Shown here: positions 37,595 through 50,015 of the stretch, in pieces
Numbering within the stretch: the first letter of the stretch is position 1
How the letters are laid out: the number at the start of each line of letters is the position of its first letter
Origin: Lamellibrachia columna
Lineage: Eukaryota; Annelida; Polychaeta; Sabellida; Siboglinidae
Assembly (NCBI GenBank): GCA_963662155.1
Contig: OY759272.1
Location: forward strand, 49,751,566 to 49,815,565
Direction of reading: 5' to 3'
Length of the DNA: 64,000 nt
Notes under the pieces: generated by a model
What the model saw: only the letters and a program-made list of their open reading frames with translations
Told to the model about the DNA's origin: nothing
Databases searched by the model: none
Made by a program: the position numbers and the translations under genes

Positions 37595-37965
37595 CTGCAA
37601 CATCAGAGGCTGTATCAGTGGCTGCAATATCAGAGGTTGTACCAGAGGCTGTATCAGTGGCTATATCAGAGGCTTTATCACTGGCTGTATCAGAGTCTGT
37701 ATCAGAGGCAGTACCAGAGGCTGTATCACTGGCTGTATCAGAGGCTGTATCACTGGCTGTATCAGAGGCAGTATCAAAGTCTGTATCAGAGGCTATATCA
37801 GAGGCAGTATCAGAGGCTGTATAAAAGGCTGTACCAGTGGCAGTATCAGAGGCTGTATCAGAAGGGTTATATCAGAGGCAGCATCAGAGGCTGTACCAGA
37901 CAGAAGCTGTATCAGAGGCTGTATCTGGAGGGCTATATCAGTGGCAGTATCAGAGGCTATATCAG
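37595..37965. repeat. 12-bp degenerate minisatellite, about 30 units
   Basis: Unit GCTGTATCAGAG with GTGGCTG and GGCAGTA variants. It begins within SINE sequence (GTGGCTGCAACATCAG). A G-rich run follows at 37966-37988. Confidence 0.9.
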
Positions 37966-38404
37966 TGGGGGTGGGGACGGGGGGGGGCATTGGGCCATGG
38001 TCTCCTTTGGCTTAAATGTTACATTTTTTCCTATGTAATCTGTTGTGCCACTATGTGGTAGTACGGTAAACTAGATATGCCACTGGTTACGCGTGTCTGT
38101 TCCAATGAGTTTGTACAGTTCTGAGATCAGTAGGGGATCGCGTACCCCCGGGTATAAGCGAAGGGTTGTGCGTGTGTACGCGGACAGTAGCTGAAACGAA
38201 GATCGATTGTAAATATTTCATTACTTTGTGTGGCCCAGGTCGGAGACACGTCACTGCAAACGCTCTTTAATAAAGTGGGTCTAATTGAACTGAGTTTTAT
38301 TATTTTGTTTCGTCTATAATTCTATATTATACATTTATATGATGGTGGCACCCAGCTGATCGTCTCGGAACTCAGGAAAGTACGCGGGGAGAAATAGATT
38401 GAGA

Positions 38405-39053
38405 ACCCTGGGTCTAGGTCACTGGTTGCACGCGTCTAGGTCACTGGTTGCACGCGTCTAGGTCACTGGTTGCACGCGTCTAGGTCACTGGTTGCACGCG
38501 TCTAGGTCACTGGTTGCACGCGTCTAGGTCACTGGTTGCACACGTCTAGGTCACTGGTTGCACGCATCTAGGTCACTGGTTGCACACGTATAGGTCACTG
38601 GTTGCACGCGTCTAGGTCACTGGTTGCACGCGTCTAGGTCACTGGTTGCATGCATCTAGGTCACTGGTTGCACGCGTCTAGGTCACTGGTTGCACGCGTC
38701 TAGGTCACTGGTTGCACGCGTCTAGGTCACTGGTTGCACGCATCTAGGTCACTGGTTGCCCGCGTCTAGGTCACTGGTTGCATGAGTCTAGGTCACTGGT
38801 TGCACGCGTCTAGGTCACTGGTTGCACACGTCTAGGTCACTGGTTGCACGCGTCTAGGTCACTGGTTGCACGCGTCTAGGTCACTGGTTGCACGCGTCTA
38901 GGTCACTGGTTGCACGCGTCTAGGTCACTGGTTGCACGCGTCTAGGTCACTGGTTGCACGCGTCTAGGTCACTGGTTGCACGCGTCTAGGTCACTGGTTG
39001 CATGCGTCTAGGTCACTGGTTGCACGCGTCTAGGTCACTGGTTGCACGTGTCA
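38405..39053. repeat. 22-bp minisatellite, about 29 copies
   Basis: Unit GTCTAGGTCACTGGTTGCAC GC. The preceding 37990-38400 and following 39054-39650 show no gene; CGCCACCA(C/T)ATGGTAG-like phrases at 38045 and 39585 are related to each other. Confidence 0.95.
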
Positions 39054-39659
39054 AGGTTATTAGGTCAGCTGTCGCTTGATACTAAAATAAACAATTGTTT
39101 ATGAAACGTATACGCGTATGATAAGTTTGCGTGCTGTGTACATATGCACATTTGATTTAAATCAAGCGAGCGACGGGGGGTCAACTCCCGGCAGATAAGG
39201 ATTTAGATATTGGTGGCTTTGCTCTCATAGCATGTGCAGTCTATCGCAACAAGTGTGATGAGATAATTATTCTAATCTTACGGAGAAGTTAATGAGAATT
39301 TCATTTGTCGCTTCCTAACGAAGGTGGTTTGGGATGAATTAGACAGGAATTAGTGTATAATTTTGAACTAGTGTATATGAACTAGTGTATATATACGAAG
39401 CTGATATGAGAGGAATATACAAGTTTCCAAAGTGTCTGACCGGGTGTTCCGTCTGCGGAGTGTCAGTAACTGTCAGTGGACTGGTTATTGGGCTTTGATA
39501 CCAGCAGCTTACAATGTTCTCACACAAGTGGCATATTTAGGGTCCTTATATGGGCTTAAATTTGTGATTTATTTGTATGTAAGTTGTTGCGCCACCACAT
39601 GGTAGCGTGGTAAACTAATGGGTGACTCGGCCCACTAGACTTCCCCTTGCTTAGATACA

Positions 39660-40036
39660 CGTAGATACACCACTGGCTTATGCCGGGTGTAAACGTAGAT
39701 ACACCACTGTCTTATGCCTGGTGTAAACGTAGATACACCACTGTCTTATACCTGGTGTAAACGTAGATACACCACTGTCTTATACCTGGTGTAAACGTAG
39801 ATACACCACTGTCTTATACCTGGTGTAAACGTAGATACACCACTGTCTTATACCTGGTGTAAACGTAGATACACTACTGTCTTATACCTGGTGTAAACGT
39901 AGATACACCACTGTCTTATGCCTGGTGTAAACGTAGATACACCACTGTCTTATACCTGGTGTAAACGTAGATACACCACGGTCTTATACCTGGTGTAAAC
40001 GTAGATACACCACTGTCTTATACCTGGTGTAAACGT
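39660..40036. repeat. 34-bp minisatellite, about 11 copies
   Basis: Unit GTGTAAACGTAGATACACCA + CTGTCTTATACCTG, ending about 80 bp before the first visible gene A exon. Confidence 0.95.
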
Positions 40037-40113
40037 GTTAATAATAAGACTAATTGGTGATCTAAGAATATCACTAATAAAGTAATTATCTTGTCTTGTT
40101 TGCACACACGCAG

Positions 40114-40356
40114 GAGTCATGCGAGTCGACGTGGAGAGAAGTTCCAGGAAAACAGCCACAGTTTCCTGGTCGCAGTCGCACAGGGACACTGAAGTGTGCA
40201 TCTCCCTCAGAGATGTCACAGAAATAGTGTTTCCAAACCAAGCAGGCCAAGAGTTTACCATACCTTACAGATTTATCATCCCGGAGCACACGTACCACGT
40301 GACCGTCCGGGGCGTGACTACAGGTGCACAACTGGTACAACCCTGGCTCCCTACAG
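40114..40356 (+). CDS. PHYHIP: Gene A exon: FN3-like module 1
   Basis: Acceptor CACACACGCAG, entry phase 1; encodes about 81 residues with FN3-like strands (TATVSWSQ, HTYHVTVRGVTT). It ends before GTAATG at 40357. An alternative phase-1 donor, ACTACAG|GTGCAC, exists at 40322/40323 and would give an end closer to that of gene B. Confidence 0.65.
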
Positions 40357-42884
40357 GTAATGCTTCTACCTAAAAAAATGTCCTTATTATATGGGTTTAA
40401 AACGAGGAACCCGAAATTTAAAGCTATCCAGATTTCGCTCATGCATGACCATAAGATTTTATAAGCTGGCAAATAAAACATCTGCTACATTAGGTGTGTT
40501 ATTTATCATGTATCAGGTACAACGATGACTCGGCTAAACACGAAAATGACAAATATATTGATAATGTCGCCCAGTTAAAATAACTAAGATGAAATAATAA
40601 CTAATTTGTCTGAACCCAACAGGCTCTTAATATATATTCCTTCCATTTATATAATAATTCTTAAGGCAGCATTTACACAATTTGATTACAGCTTATGTGC
40701 TTATTTACATATGTGCTTATATACAAACGTACTTATATACATATGTACTTATATACATATGTACTTATATTCATATGTACTTATATACATATGCCACATG
40801 CATAAAATGTAAGCGTCACTTTCTTTTTGTTACAGACCAGACAATTCACTGGCAGCTGGATGACTCCCAGGTGGACATCACTGTCAGGGATGTCACACAA
40901 CCACGAGTGTTTCCTAACCAAAGAGGACAAGAGTTCCGTGTACCAGATGACTGTATCATCCTGGGTCACACGTACCAGGTCACTGTCCGTGGAGAGACTT
41001 CGGAGGGCACGGCTGAGTTCCGAGCAGGTAAAGATGTTATTTAGCAAAAAGCCATATTCATTGACCACTACCAGAATGCACTGTGCATTATTTTTACTGT
41101 GGACTTCCAGTTTGGTGGTTATATTCAAAACTGTGCAAACGTTTTTGAAACCATGTTTTCACTACTATGAAATATTTATGTGCAGAGAGAAGTGGTGAAA
41201 CAACTTTGTCTATTTGCCATATTTTAATATTGAATTATTAATAGTCACTAGTTTTAGGCTGAATTTAGGCCACTGGTTATGTTAGTGTATCAATAATATA
41301 TTTCAAAAGAGTATTTTAAAAATATACTACTGATATTTGTTTATTTAAGATGAAGCATGATGATAAATAATAATTGAATGTCTGCCATATGTTGGCAGTG
41401 TGTGTATCTGGTGTAGGACCCCTTCATAATGACTAATCTAACCACGTGACAGTTTATGCGCGTTCTTAGATAAGAAATAGGTCATGCGCACTACATGAAA
41501 CCCGCTTTGCTTAGTTTTACGCAAATACTTAGCTAAGCAAGAATTGGAGTTTTGGAATTGGAGCTAAGTAACCGCGTAGTTTAAGTAGGCGACATGAAAC
41601 CGGCCCCAGTAGTTTAAATGTCGTTTTCATAGTTTACACAGGGGTGGACCTAGGCTTGTTGGCAGGGGGTCTCAGTCAGTCGTAGGCATATGTCATTCTA
41701 CTTATGAACCAGGGGGGAGGGGTGGGGGGGTGGAGGGCAACAGCCGGATGCTAATATTTCAGTCTTTACATTGACACTAGTTCCGATGTAGGCCTATATA
41801 TACATGTTCCTTTACCGTAATATTTGTTATGGACACAGGGGGTCTAAGACCCCCCTCCATGGCCTAGGAGGCTCTTGAGACCCCTAAGATCGTTAAGGTT
41901 AAATTGACAAATAAAATGAAATATCTTGTTGCATATGCAAAGCTAGTTTTCGGGAAGTATTGCAATGGTCACCTATGGCAGTGGTGTAAGCTATAATAAC
42001 TAATAAAGATTCGGTGTTAGTGAGTATTAATGGTGCTTTGTGTTATGATTCACAGGAGATGAGACCCCGTGACGACGCATAATATATGCTTAACAATAAT
42101 GATAGTGGTTCTTGTTTTCATTACAGTGTCAACAGCCAAATTATGTTCGCCACAAAATATATTTATGTGCCTCATTCCAGAGTTCACACCCAGAGAGCTA
42201 AGCCGTCTGTATGCCAGGGCAAAGAAGGAGGCCAATGGAAGAGAATTCGAGGCCAATGGAAGGGAATTCGAGGCCAATGGAAGGGAATTCGAGGATCAAA
42301 GGTTCAGTCAGACCATATTTTTTTACAGGAACAAACCTGGAGCCTACTTTAATATGTGCGGGGAAAGATACAACAACACAATGAAAATGTACACAAAAGA
42401 CTACAATGGCGACCCAGCATCCATCATCAATGGTCGTATCAACGGTCTCTTCTTCTGTACGAATGCTTACAGAGACACAGAACTGCCGCCGCCTTCGACG
42501 AACTTTGGAGAAAGGCGCGTCTGCATCCCAGCCGCAAACATGCTCATTGAATACTCAGATCTGTACTTTGCTGATTTCTACTGCTGGAACCGTTCACACT
42601 ATGTGACTCTGGTACTGACCAGACCAGGGTCTGAGACTGACCGCTTCTGTGAGGAGAAACTCATCAAACTGGACAAGGGAGACAACGACTTTCTGAGGCG
42701 CTCGAGTAACGGTAAAGTGTTTGTCTCGAGCCGTGTCTGGGTTGAAGTGCTGTACACCGAGGACATTGACCTGGGTCGCCCCGACTGCTACTTCAGCACT
42801 GTTGCTAACTCCAGGGGCACTTCAACCCCCGGGGGTTTGCTAAAGAACCCCTACTGTGCCACGTGTAACTTGGGGCGGTCTTAG
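40114..42884 (+). CDS. PHYHIP: PHYHIP-like gene A (partial: 3' exons)
   Basis: Three phase-1 exons are visible: FN3-like 40114-40356, a shortened FN3-like 40836-41027, and the C-terminal domain 42127-42884. The last exon matches the C-terminal domain of phytanoyl-CoA hydroxylase-interacting proteins in order: FFYRNKPGAYF, KDYNGDPASIINGRINGLFF, FGERRVCIPA, DLYFADFYCWN, HYVTLVLTRPGS, DRFCEEKLIKLD, WVEVLYTEDIDL and the ending KNPYCATCN. In vertebrates this family binds the peroxisomal enzyme phytanoyl-CoA 2-hydroxylase; the role of invertebrate copies is not established. The first coding exon(s), expected to enter in phase 1 as in gene B, are not found upstream, so the start is unknown; the ATG at 42069 is intronic. 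Gene A converges on gene B. An in-frame triplication (EANGREF) interrupts the last exon. Confidence 0.75.
40836..41027 (+). CDS. PHYHIP: Gene A exon: truncated FN3-like module 2
   Basis: Acceptor TTTTTGTTACAG, phase 1 in and out (donor GCAG|GTAAAG). It encodes TIHWQLDDSQVDITV through GTAEFRAG, closely matching gene B's FN3 exon, but about 25 N-terminal residues (the first strand) are missing. A TATACATATG-type microsatellite (40690-40800) lies just upstream, where the missing part would be. Confidence 0.6.
41028..42126. other. Gene A intron before the last exon
   Basis: No array. Includes a G-rich stretch 41700-41740 and no other visible exon. Confidence 0.6.
42127..42884 (+). CDS. PHYHIP: Gene A exon: PHYHIP C-terminal domain
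   Basis: Acceptor TTGTTTTCATTACAG, entry phase 1; 252 codons to the TAG. It carries all the family blocks listed for gene A. A 21-bp unit coding EANGREF occurs three times in tandem at 42229-42294, between the helix LSRLYARAKK and the FFYRNKP block. Confidence 0.8.
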
Positions 42885-42999
42885 GTTTGATGACAGCATT
42901 GCTGCTGACCTGGACAGAACTATCATTGGCCGGTAGTTAAAATTTTTTTTTGATAGGTTCATGCTATTCACTGTAGAGATTACATGTTAGAAAGTTTGA

Positions 43000-44345
43000 A
43001 AACATGGGAAAATAAGAAGATTATGAGTTGGTGAGCAGGAGTGATAGCCTCCGGAGAGTGACAGCCTACAGAGAGTGACAGCCTACAGAGAGTGATAGCC
43101 TCCGGAGAGTAATAGCCTCCAGAGAGTGACAGCCTACAGAGAGTGACAGCCTCCGGAGAGTGACAGCCTCCGGAGAGTAATAGTCTCCAGAGAGTTACAG
43201 CCTACAGAGAGTGATAGCCTCCGGAGAGTGATAGCCTACAGAGAGTGACAGCCTACAGAGAGTGACAGCCTCCAGAGAGTGACAGCCTACAGAGAGTGAC
43301 AGCCTCCAGAGAATGTGTGCAAGAAACTGTTGATTGTTGGTATTGACAACAATAAAATATTGTCTTTGAAGCAGACGTCGTTTGGTTTAATTGACAACTA
43401 TTTCTTAAGTTGGGACCCCATTGTTAAGTCGGGACCCCAATATTAAGTCGGGACCCCATTGTTAAGTCCGGACCCCGTTATTAAGTCGGGACCCCATTGT
43501 TAAGAAAACATGGGAAAATAAGAAGAATATGAGTTGGTGAGCAGGAGTGATAGCCTCCGGAGAGTGACAGCCTCCGGAGAGTAATAGCCTCCAGAGAGTG
43601 ACAGCCTACAGAGAGTGACAGCCTCCGGAGAGTAATAGTCTCCAGAGAGTGACAGCCTCCAGAGAGTGACAGCCTACAGAGAGTGACAGCCTACAGAGAG
43701 TGACAGCCTACAGAGAGTGACAGCCTACGGAGAGTGATAGCCTACGGAGAGTGACAGCCTACAGAGAGTGACAGCCTCCGGAGAGTGACAGCCTACGGAG
43801 AGTGATAGCCTCCGGAGAGTGATAGCCTACAGAGAGTGACAGCCTACGGAGAGTGATAGCCTCCGGAGAGTGATAGCCTACAGAGAGTGACAGCCTACAG
43901 AGAGTGACAGCCTCCAGAGAGTGATAGCCTCCAGAGAGTGACAGCCTACAGAGAGTGATAGCCTCCGGAGAGTGATAGCCTACAGAGAGTGACAGCCTAC
44001 AGAGAGTGACAGCCTCCAGAGAGTGATAGCCTCCAGAGAGTAACAGCCTACAGAGAGTGACAGCCTCCAGAGAATGTGTGCAAGAAACTGTTGATTGTTG
44101 GTATTGACAACAATAAAATATTGTCTTTGAAGCAGACGTCGTTTGGTTTATTTAATTGACAACTATTTCTTAAGTTGGGACCCCATTGTTAAGTCGGGAC
44201 CCCATTATTAAGTCGGGACCCCATTGTTAAGTCCGGACCCCGTTATTAAGTCGGGACCCCATTGTTAAGTCGGGACCCCATTATTAAGTCGGGACCGCAT
44301 TATTAAGTTGGGACCCCATTGTTAATTCGGGACCCCATTGTCGTA
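43000..44345. repeat. Duplicated 3' region of gene A with 17-bp and 19-bp arrays
   Basis: AAACATGGGAAAATAAGAAG starts two successive blocks (43000 and 43505). Each has a 17-bp array (GAGAGTGACAGCCTACA; 43030-43315 and 43540-44075), the segment CAAGAAACTGTTGATTGTTG with AATAAA, and a 19-bp array (GTCGGGACCCCATTGTTAA; 43395-43503 and 44163-44345). Confidence 0.9.
43351..43356 (+). terminator. Polyadenylation signal of gene A
   Basis: AATAAA (ACAACAATAAAATATTG) about 470 bp after gene A's stop. The same sequence recurs at 44112-44117 as part of a duplicated 3' region, so two alternative ends are possible. Confidence 0.5.
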
Positions 44346-44698
44346 GTAGGAACAGGCCGAGACCAGTGAACACGGCAGTGAAGATTTACTTGAAACCAAC
44401 ATCTTGCTAACTGTAGATTCGTCCAAGCAGAATCTGCATTGTTGAATGCTGTCCAGTGTTACTTGCAAGTCTTCTTTGGGCTCATTTAAGTCAACACTGA
44501 AGACACATGTACCCAGCAAACACAAAACGTTCACTGAAAATCCCCTCTGCCTGGCTCTTACTTATGATACACGTAACATTTCCTGGACACGGTTCATGAG
44601 TTTGCACCATTGTAAACTAATATTTTGAGTTACCACTAACTTCACTGCACAAACAAGCTGCCTCTCTTTCCAGTGCTACTTCATCTTATTTACATACT

Positions 44699-47184
44699 TC
44701 ATCGTACTGAGCCAGGTAATGCACTTCGTACTGAGCCAGGTAATGCACTTCGTACTGAGCCAGGTAATGCACATCGTATAGAGCCAGGTAATGCACATCG
44801 TACTGAGCCAGGTAATGCACATCGTATAGAGCCAGGTAATGCACTTCGTACTGAGCCAGGTAATGCACTTCGTACTGAGCCAGGTAATGCACTTCGTACT
44901 GAGCCAGGTAATGCACTTCGTACTGAGCCAGGTAATGCACTTCGTACTGAGCCAGGTAATGCACTTCGTACTGAGCCAGGTAATGCACATCGTATAGAGC
45001 CAGGTAATGCACATCGTACTGAGCCAGGTAATGCACATCGTATAGAGCCAGGTAATGCACTTCGTACTGAGCCAGGTAATGCACTTCGTACTGAGCCAGG
45101 TAATGCACTTCGTACTGAGCCAGGTAATGCACTTCGTACTGAGCCAGGTAATGCACTTCGTACTGAGCCAGGTAATGCACTTCGTACTGAGCCAGGTAAT
45201 GCACATCGTATAGAGCCAGGTAATGCACATCGTACTGAGCCAGGTAATGCACATCGTATAGAGCCAGGTAATGCACTTCGTACTGAGCCAGGTAATGCAC
45301 TTCGTACTGAGCCAGGTAATGCACTTCGTACTGAGCCAGGTAATGCACTTCGTACTGAGCCAGGTAATGCACTTCGTACTGAGCAAGGTAATGCACTTCG
45401 TACTGAGCCAGGTAATGCACATCGTATAGAGCCAGGTAATGCACATCGTATAGAGCCAGGTAATGCACATCGTATAGAGCCAGGTAATGCACTTCGTACT
45501 GAGCAAGGTAATGCACTTCGTACTGAGCCAGGTAATGCACATCGTATAGAGCCAGGTAATGCACATCGTACTGAGCCAGGTAATGCACATCGTATAGAGC
45601 CAGGTAATGCACTTCGTACTGAGCCAGGTAATGCACATCGTACAGAGCCCAGAAATGCACATCGTACAGAGCCCAGAAATGGACATTGTACAGAGCCCCG
45701 TAATGCACATAGTACAGAGCCCAGTAATGCACATAGTACAGAGCCCAGTAATGCACATAGTACAGAGCCCAGTAATGCAAATAGTACAGAGCCCAGTAAT
45801 GCACATAGTACAGAGCCCAGTAATGCACATAGTACAGAGCCCAGTAATGCACATAGTACAGAGCCCAGTAATGCACATAGTACAGAGCCCAGTAATGCAC
45901 ATAGTACAGAGCCCAGTAATGCACATCGCACTGAGCCAGGTAATGCACATCGTACTGAGCCAGGTAATGCACATCGTATAGAGCCAGGTAATGCACATCG
46001 TATAGAGTCAGGTAATGCACATCGTACTGAGCCAGGTAATGCACTTCGTACTGAGCCAGGTAATGCACTTCGTACTGAGCCAGGTAATGCACATCGTATA
46101 GAGCCAGGTAATGCACTTCGTACTGAGCCAGGTAATGCACATAGTACAGAGCCCAGTAATGCACATAGTGCAAAGCCCAGTAATGCACATAGTACAGAGC
46201 CCAGTAATGCACATAGTACAGAGCCCAGTAATGCAAATAGTATAGAGCCCAGTAATGCACATAGTACAGAGCCCAGTAATGCACATAGTACAGAGCCCAG
46301 TAATGCACATAGTACAGAGCCCAGTAATGCACATCGCACTGAGCCAGGTAATGCACATCGTACTGAGCCAGGTAATGCACATCGTATAGAGCCAGGTAAT
46401 GCACATCGTATAGAGTCAGGTAATGCACATCGTACTGAGCCAGGTAATGCACTTCGTACTGAGCCAGGTAATGCACTTCGTACTGAGCCAGGTAATGCAC
46501 ATCGTATAGAGCCAGGTAATGCACTTCGTACTGAGCCAGGTAATGCACATAGTACAGAGCCCAGTAATGCACATAGTGCAAAGCCCAGTAATGCACATAG
46601 TACAGAGCCCAGTAATGCACATAGTACAGAGCCCAGTAATGCAAATAGTATAGAGCCCAGTAATGCACATAGTACAGAGCCCAGTAATGCACATAGTACA
46701 GAGCCCAGTAATGCACATAGTACAGAGCCCAGTAATGCACATAGTACAGAGCCCAGTAATGCACATAGTACAGAGCCCAGTAATGCACATAGTACAGAGC
46801 CCAGTAATGCACATAGTACAGAGCCCAGTAATGCACATCGCACTGAGCCAGGTAATGCACATCGTACTGAGCCAGGTAATGCACATCGTATAGAACCAGG
46901 TAATGCACATCGTATAGAGTCAGGTAATGCACATCGTACTGAGCCAGGTAATGCACTTCGTACTGAGCCAGGTAATGCACATCGTACTGAGCCAGGTAAT
47001 GTACATCGTATAGAGCCAGGTAATGCACTTCGTACTGAGCCAGGTAATGCACATCGTATAGAGCCAGGTAATGCACATCGTATAGAGCCAGGTAATGCAC
47101 TTCGTACTGAGCCAGGTAATGCACTTCGTACTGAGCCAGGTAATGCACTTTGTACTGAGCCAAGTAATGCACATCGTAGATTTG
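44699..47184. repeat. 24-bp minisatellite, about 104 copies, hierarchical
   Basis: Unit CATCGTACTGAGCCAGGTAA TGCA and relatives (CTTCG, TATAGAG, AGTACAGAGCCCA). A nine-unit 216-bp block recurs three times from 44770, and a 17-unit (408-bp) segment from 45924 recurs at 46332. Because the unit is a multiple of three and lacks stops, frames of 700-840 codons are open on both strands. Confidence 0.97.
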
Positions 47185-47349
47185 AGTAATTCTATCATTA
47201 TAAAATATAGCAATGAAAATTGTTACAAAAGTGATTCAAAATGCCCCTTGAGCGTCCGTTGAACCACACAATGGGGCGCCTGGAACTGATAAATATAACG
47301 TGTTTCAAATGGCAATCATGTTTATTTTCATATTTACCAGTTCAAGATA

Positions 47350-47592
47350 CCATTGTAGCCATACAACTTTGTACAGTGCAGTACAGAAGCCATACAACCT
47401 TGTACAGTATAGTACAGTAGCCATACAACCTTGTACAGTAGCCATACAACCTTGTACAGTATAGTACAGTAGCCATACAACCTTGTACAGTAGCCATATA
47501 ACCTTGTACAGTATAGTACAGTAGCCATACAACCTTGTACAGTAGCCATACAACCTTGTACAGTATAGTACAGTAGCCATACAACCTTGTAC
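47350..47592. repeat. 21/31-bp composite minisatellite
   Basis: CCATACAACCTTGTACAGTA alternates between a short (G) and a long (TAGTACAGTAG) ending. Confidence 0.9.
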
Positions 47593-47599
47593 AACAAAT

Positions 47600-48902
47600 G
47601 GGCCTACAGTATATTATTGCAAGTGTTACAACTTGCCCTACTTAGATCAAAGTTAAGAAACGGCTAACGGTGCCCCCTCTCCCCTACAAAATAATTAAAA
47701 TAGTAGTTTTCACTTATAAATAGCATAAATATTGTGTTTGAAATGTATCCTATATAAAAAAATCAACAGAGAGCAAGAACGCTTGTGTTTTGACTTTCAG
47801 CATTGAATGAACTTAATAACCAGACATGTCACCAGGTGTCGTTCTTCCGTATGTCATCAACTGGACACAATCGATGGTGTTCGTACAGATCTTTAAATAG
47901 TTTGTCGGGAATAGCACAGGCACCCAGTTCAAGTACTTACATGAATAGATAAAACACCAGTGCGTTATATTAAATGATTCAATCGTTGGAATGAAGGTTT
48001 TGGTACTTGAACAAGTGCACTCTACATTTCGAAACAAGTTGGACACGAAGATGACGTACAGAAGGTGGATTTTCAGCTGTTGCCGAGATAAAAGCATGCC
48101 ATAGTTTCAGTTCAAAACACAACATACAACTCAGAAAAGTAGATGTATAAAACCAAAAACTATGTAGTGTTATGCAACCATTAGGCGGCCATCTAAGCCA
48201 TTTTTCCAAATTTAATTGCTTTTGCGCAATTCCCAAATGCATGCAACCAGACGAATCTGCTTGTACAACTTATCACGGACACAAATATTTAACACAACTA
48301 GAGCAAATCTTTTATTTATTTAACACACTTAATCATACCAAGTGTTGAATGTACCCATGATCTGAGCTGCGCACCTATACAAATGTTCATAATATTTATT
48401 TTAATTTTGGCTTGTGGAAATATAAAGAATCTTGTGTGTATGAAATTATTCCCATCAATGAAATGAAAATGTCTATCTAAAATAATTTTTTTTTTAAACT
48501 CCATTCTTTATTTCCGTTTGAACAAAACTTCCATAATACAAGACATGTACAACAACAAATAACAACAATGATATATATATATATATATATATATATAAAT
48601 TGCGCTTGTTCTTCACCTGAAAAACACATTTAATCTGTCATGCCCTGATAGTTCCAGCAAGCATTCACTGCCTAGAGATGGCAGCACATGTTCAAAACCA
48701 CCAACATTACATTAACAATGTAAATAAGGCAGCATCCTAATATTCCACAGAAACTGATCACAACATGATATGCTGTGTATTTACAGTAAGACAATACTGC
48801 CCACTGTACACGTCCATGCGATGTGACACCAACAGGTCCAGTAGCTTGACACTGCACCATAGCTAACTGAAGTGCGTCATGGTATTGTCTAAATCATTGT
48901 CA
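47600..48902. other. Between convergent genes A and B, nothing recognised
   Basis: AT-rich; (AT)n at 48570-48596. Minus-strand frames at 47813-48242 have no recognisable domain. Confidence 0.5.
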
Positions 48903-50015
48903 TGTGAATGAATGAATGAATGAATAACTTTATTTTGTTTTTTTAACATATTTTAACATATTTACAATATGAGTTGAGTCACTGATTAAACAAATAGTGA
49001 TGCAACCAAGGAGATCCTGTAAAAACCCCGCGGGGATTATGACAAGGACCACGCTTAACAATAAATAATTTTTTATTGATATTTGTTTTTGTTTTAATTA
49101 ATTGATTAACTAAATCATTCATCAAACCAAGAAGATATTAAGACATGTAAATATACAAATAATTATTTCCCAGTAGATAGATATATATTCTATAATGTAA
49201 AGCATACTTTAGAATATATAAGCTTTCATTTACGTATCACAATTCATAAATACTACAGTAGAATAATGCCTTGTAACATACATACATGATACCATACATT
49301 ACCAACATGTTTATGTTTCCTTTAAGCCAAAAACATACTTAGCAAGACTATTGCAAGTGAAATACAATGTAATGTATAAAAAAAATTGCTTATATATGAT
49401 ATTACAATTTGTACTTAGAATTATATGAACAAATAATACGTTAAAATGTGAACATGGACACATTAACCACGAACACATTAAAAACATGAATACATGGTCT
49501 TCTCTAACCATGTTAAAATAAAGGTAGATGTAGAGTATGTACAAATACAAAGTGAATCCCTTAAAAAGTTAATTTTGCTTAAATATCAACATACAATTTG
49601 TACTTTGAATTATATGAACAAATAATTGCACATCAATTCATTAAAATGTGAGCATGAATACATGATCATAACTACATTACATTAACATGAAACATATGGT
49701 CTTCTCTACCGTGTGAAAATAAAGGTAGATGTAGAGTATATTTTGTACAAATACAAAGTTTTTACATTTTCAGTGTTTACTGTAAAGTCATTGATATTTA
49801 GAGAGTAACAGTTCTTTCAGTTTATTTTTAAATTGGTTAACTGATACAAACTGTTGTAATTTACTAGGTAATGCATTCCAGAATACTGGTCCTGAATAAT
49901 ATACTGTAAATTTCCTGCTGTTTGTTCTTATGTTTTGCATGTAATAGCCATTTAGATTATGTTTGTATGTATTCTTAGTTTGTTTAATATCCAAATGACT
50001 GTGCCGTGGTGATGA
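48903..50015 (-). mobile_element. LINE 3' end (CR1/L2-like) inserted at the end of gene B
   Basis: The minus-strand frame from about 50015 to 49788 reads SPRHSHLDIKQTKNTYKHN, IRTNSRKFTVYYSGPVFWNA and LPSKLQQFVSVNQFKNKLKE LLLSKYQ-stop, the C-terminus of a non-LTR ORF2. Its 3' UTR runs to AATAAAG (48934-48928) and a terminal ATTC-type repeat (48904-48924). Confidence 0.8.

Noticed and set aside
42069..42126. Start of gene A's last exon at ATG 42069 with a signal-peptide-like LTIMIVVLVFITVSTA
   Set aside because: A clear acceptor at 42126, with phase and alignment to gene B, places this stretch in the intron; the hydrophobic run is a translated pyrimidine-rich tract.
44673..47189. 838-codon plus-strand and 828-codon minus-strand open frames
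   Set aside because: Both are by-products of a stop-free 24-bp tandem unit; no signal peptide, splice context or family match.
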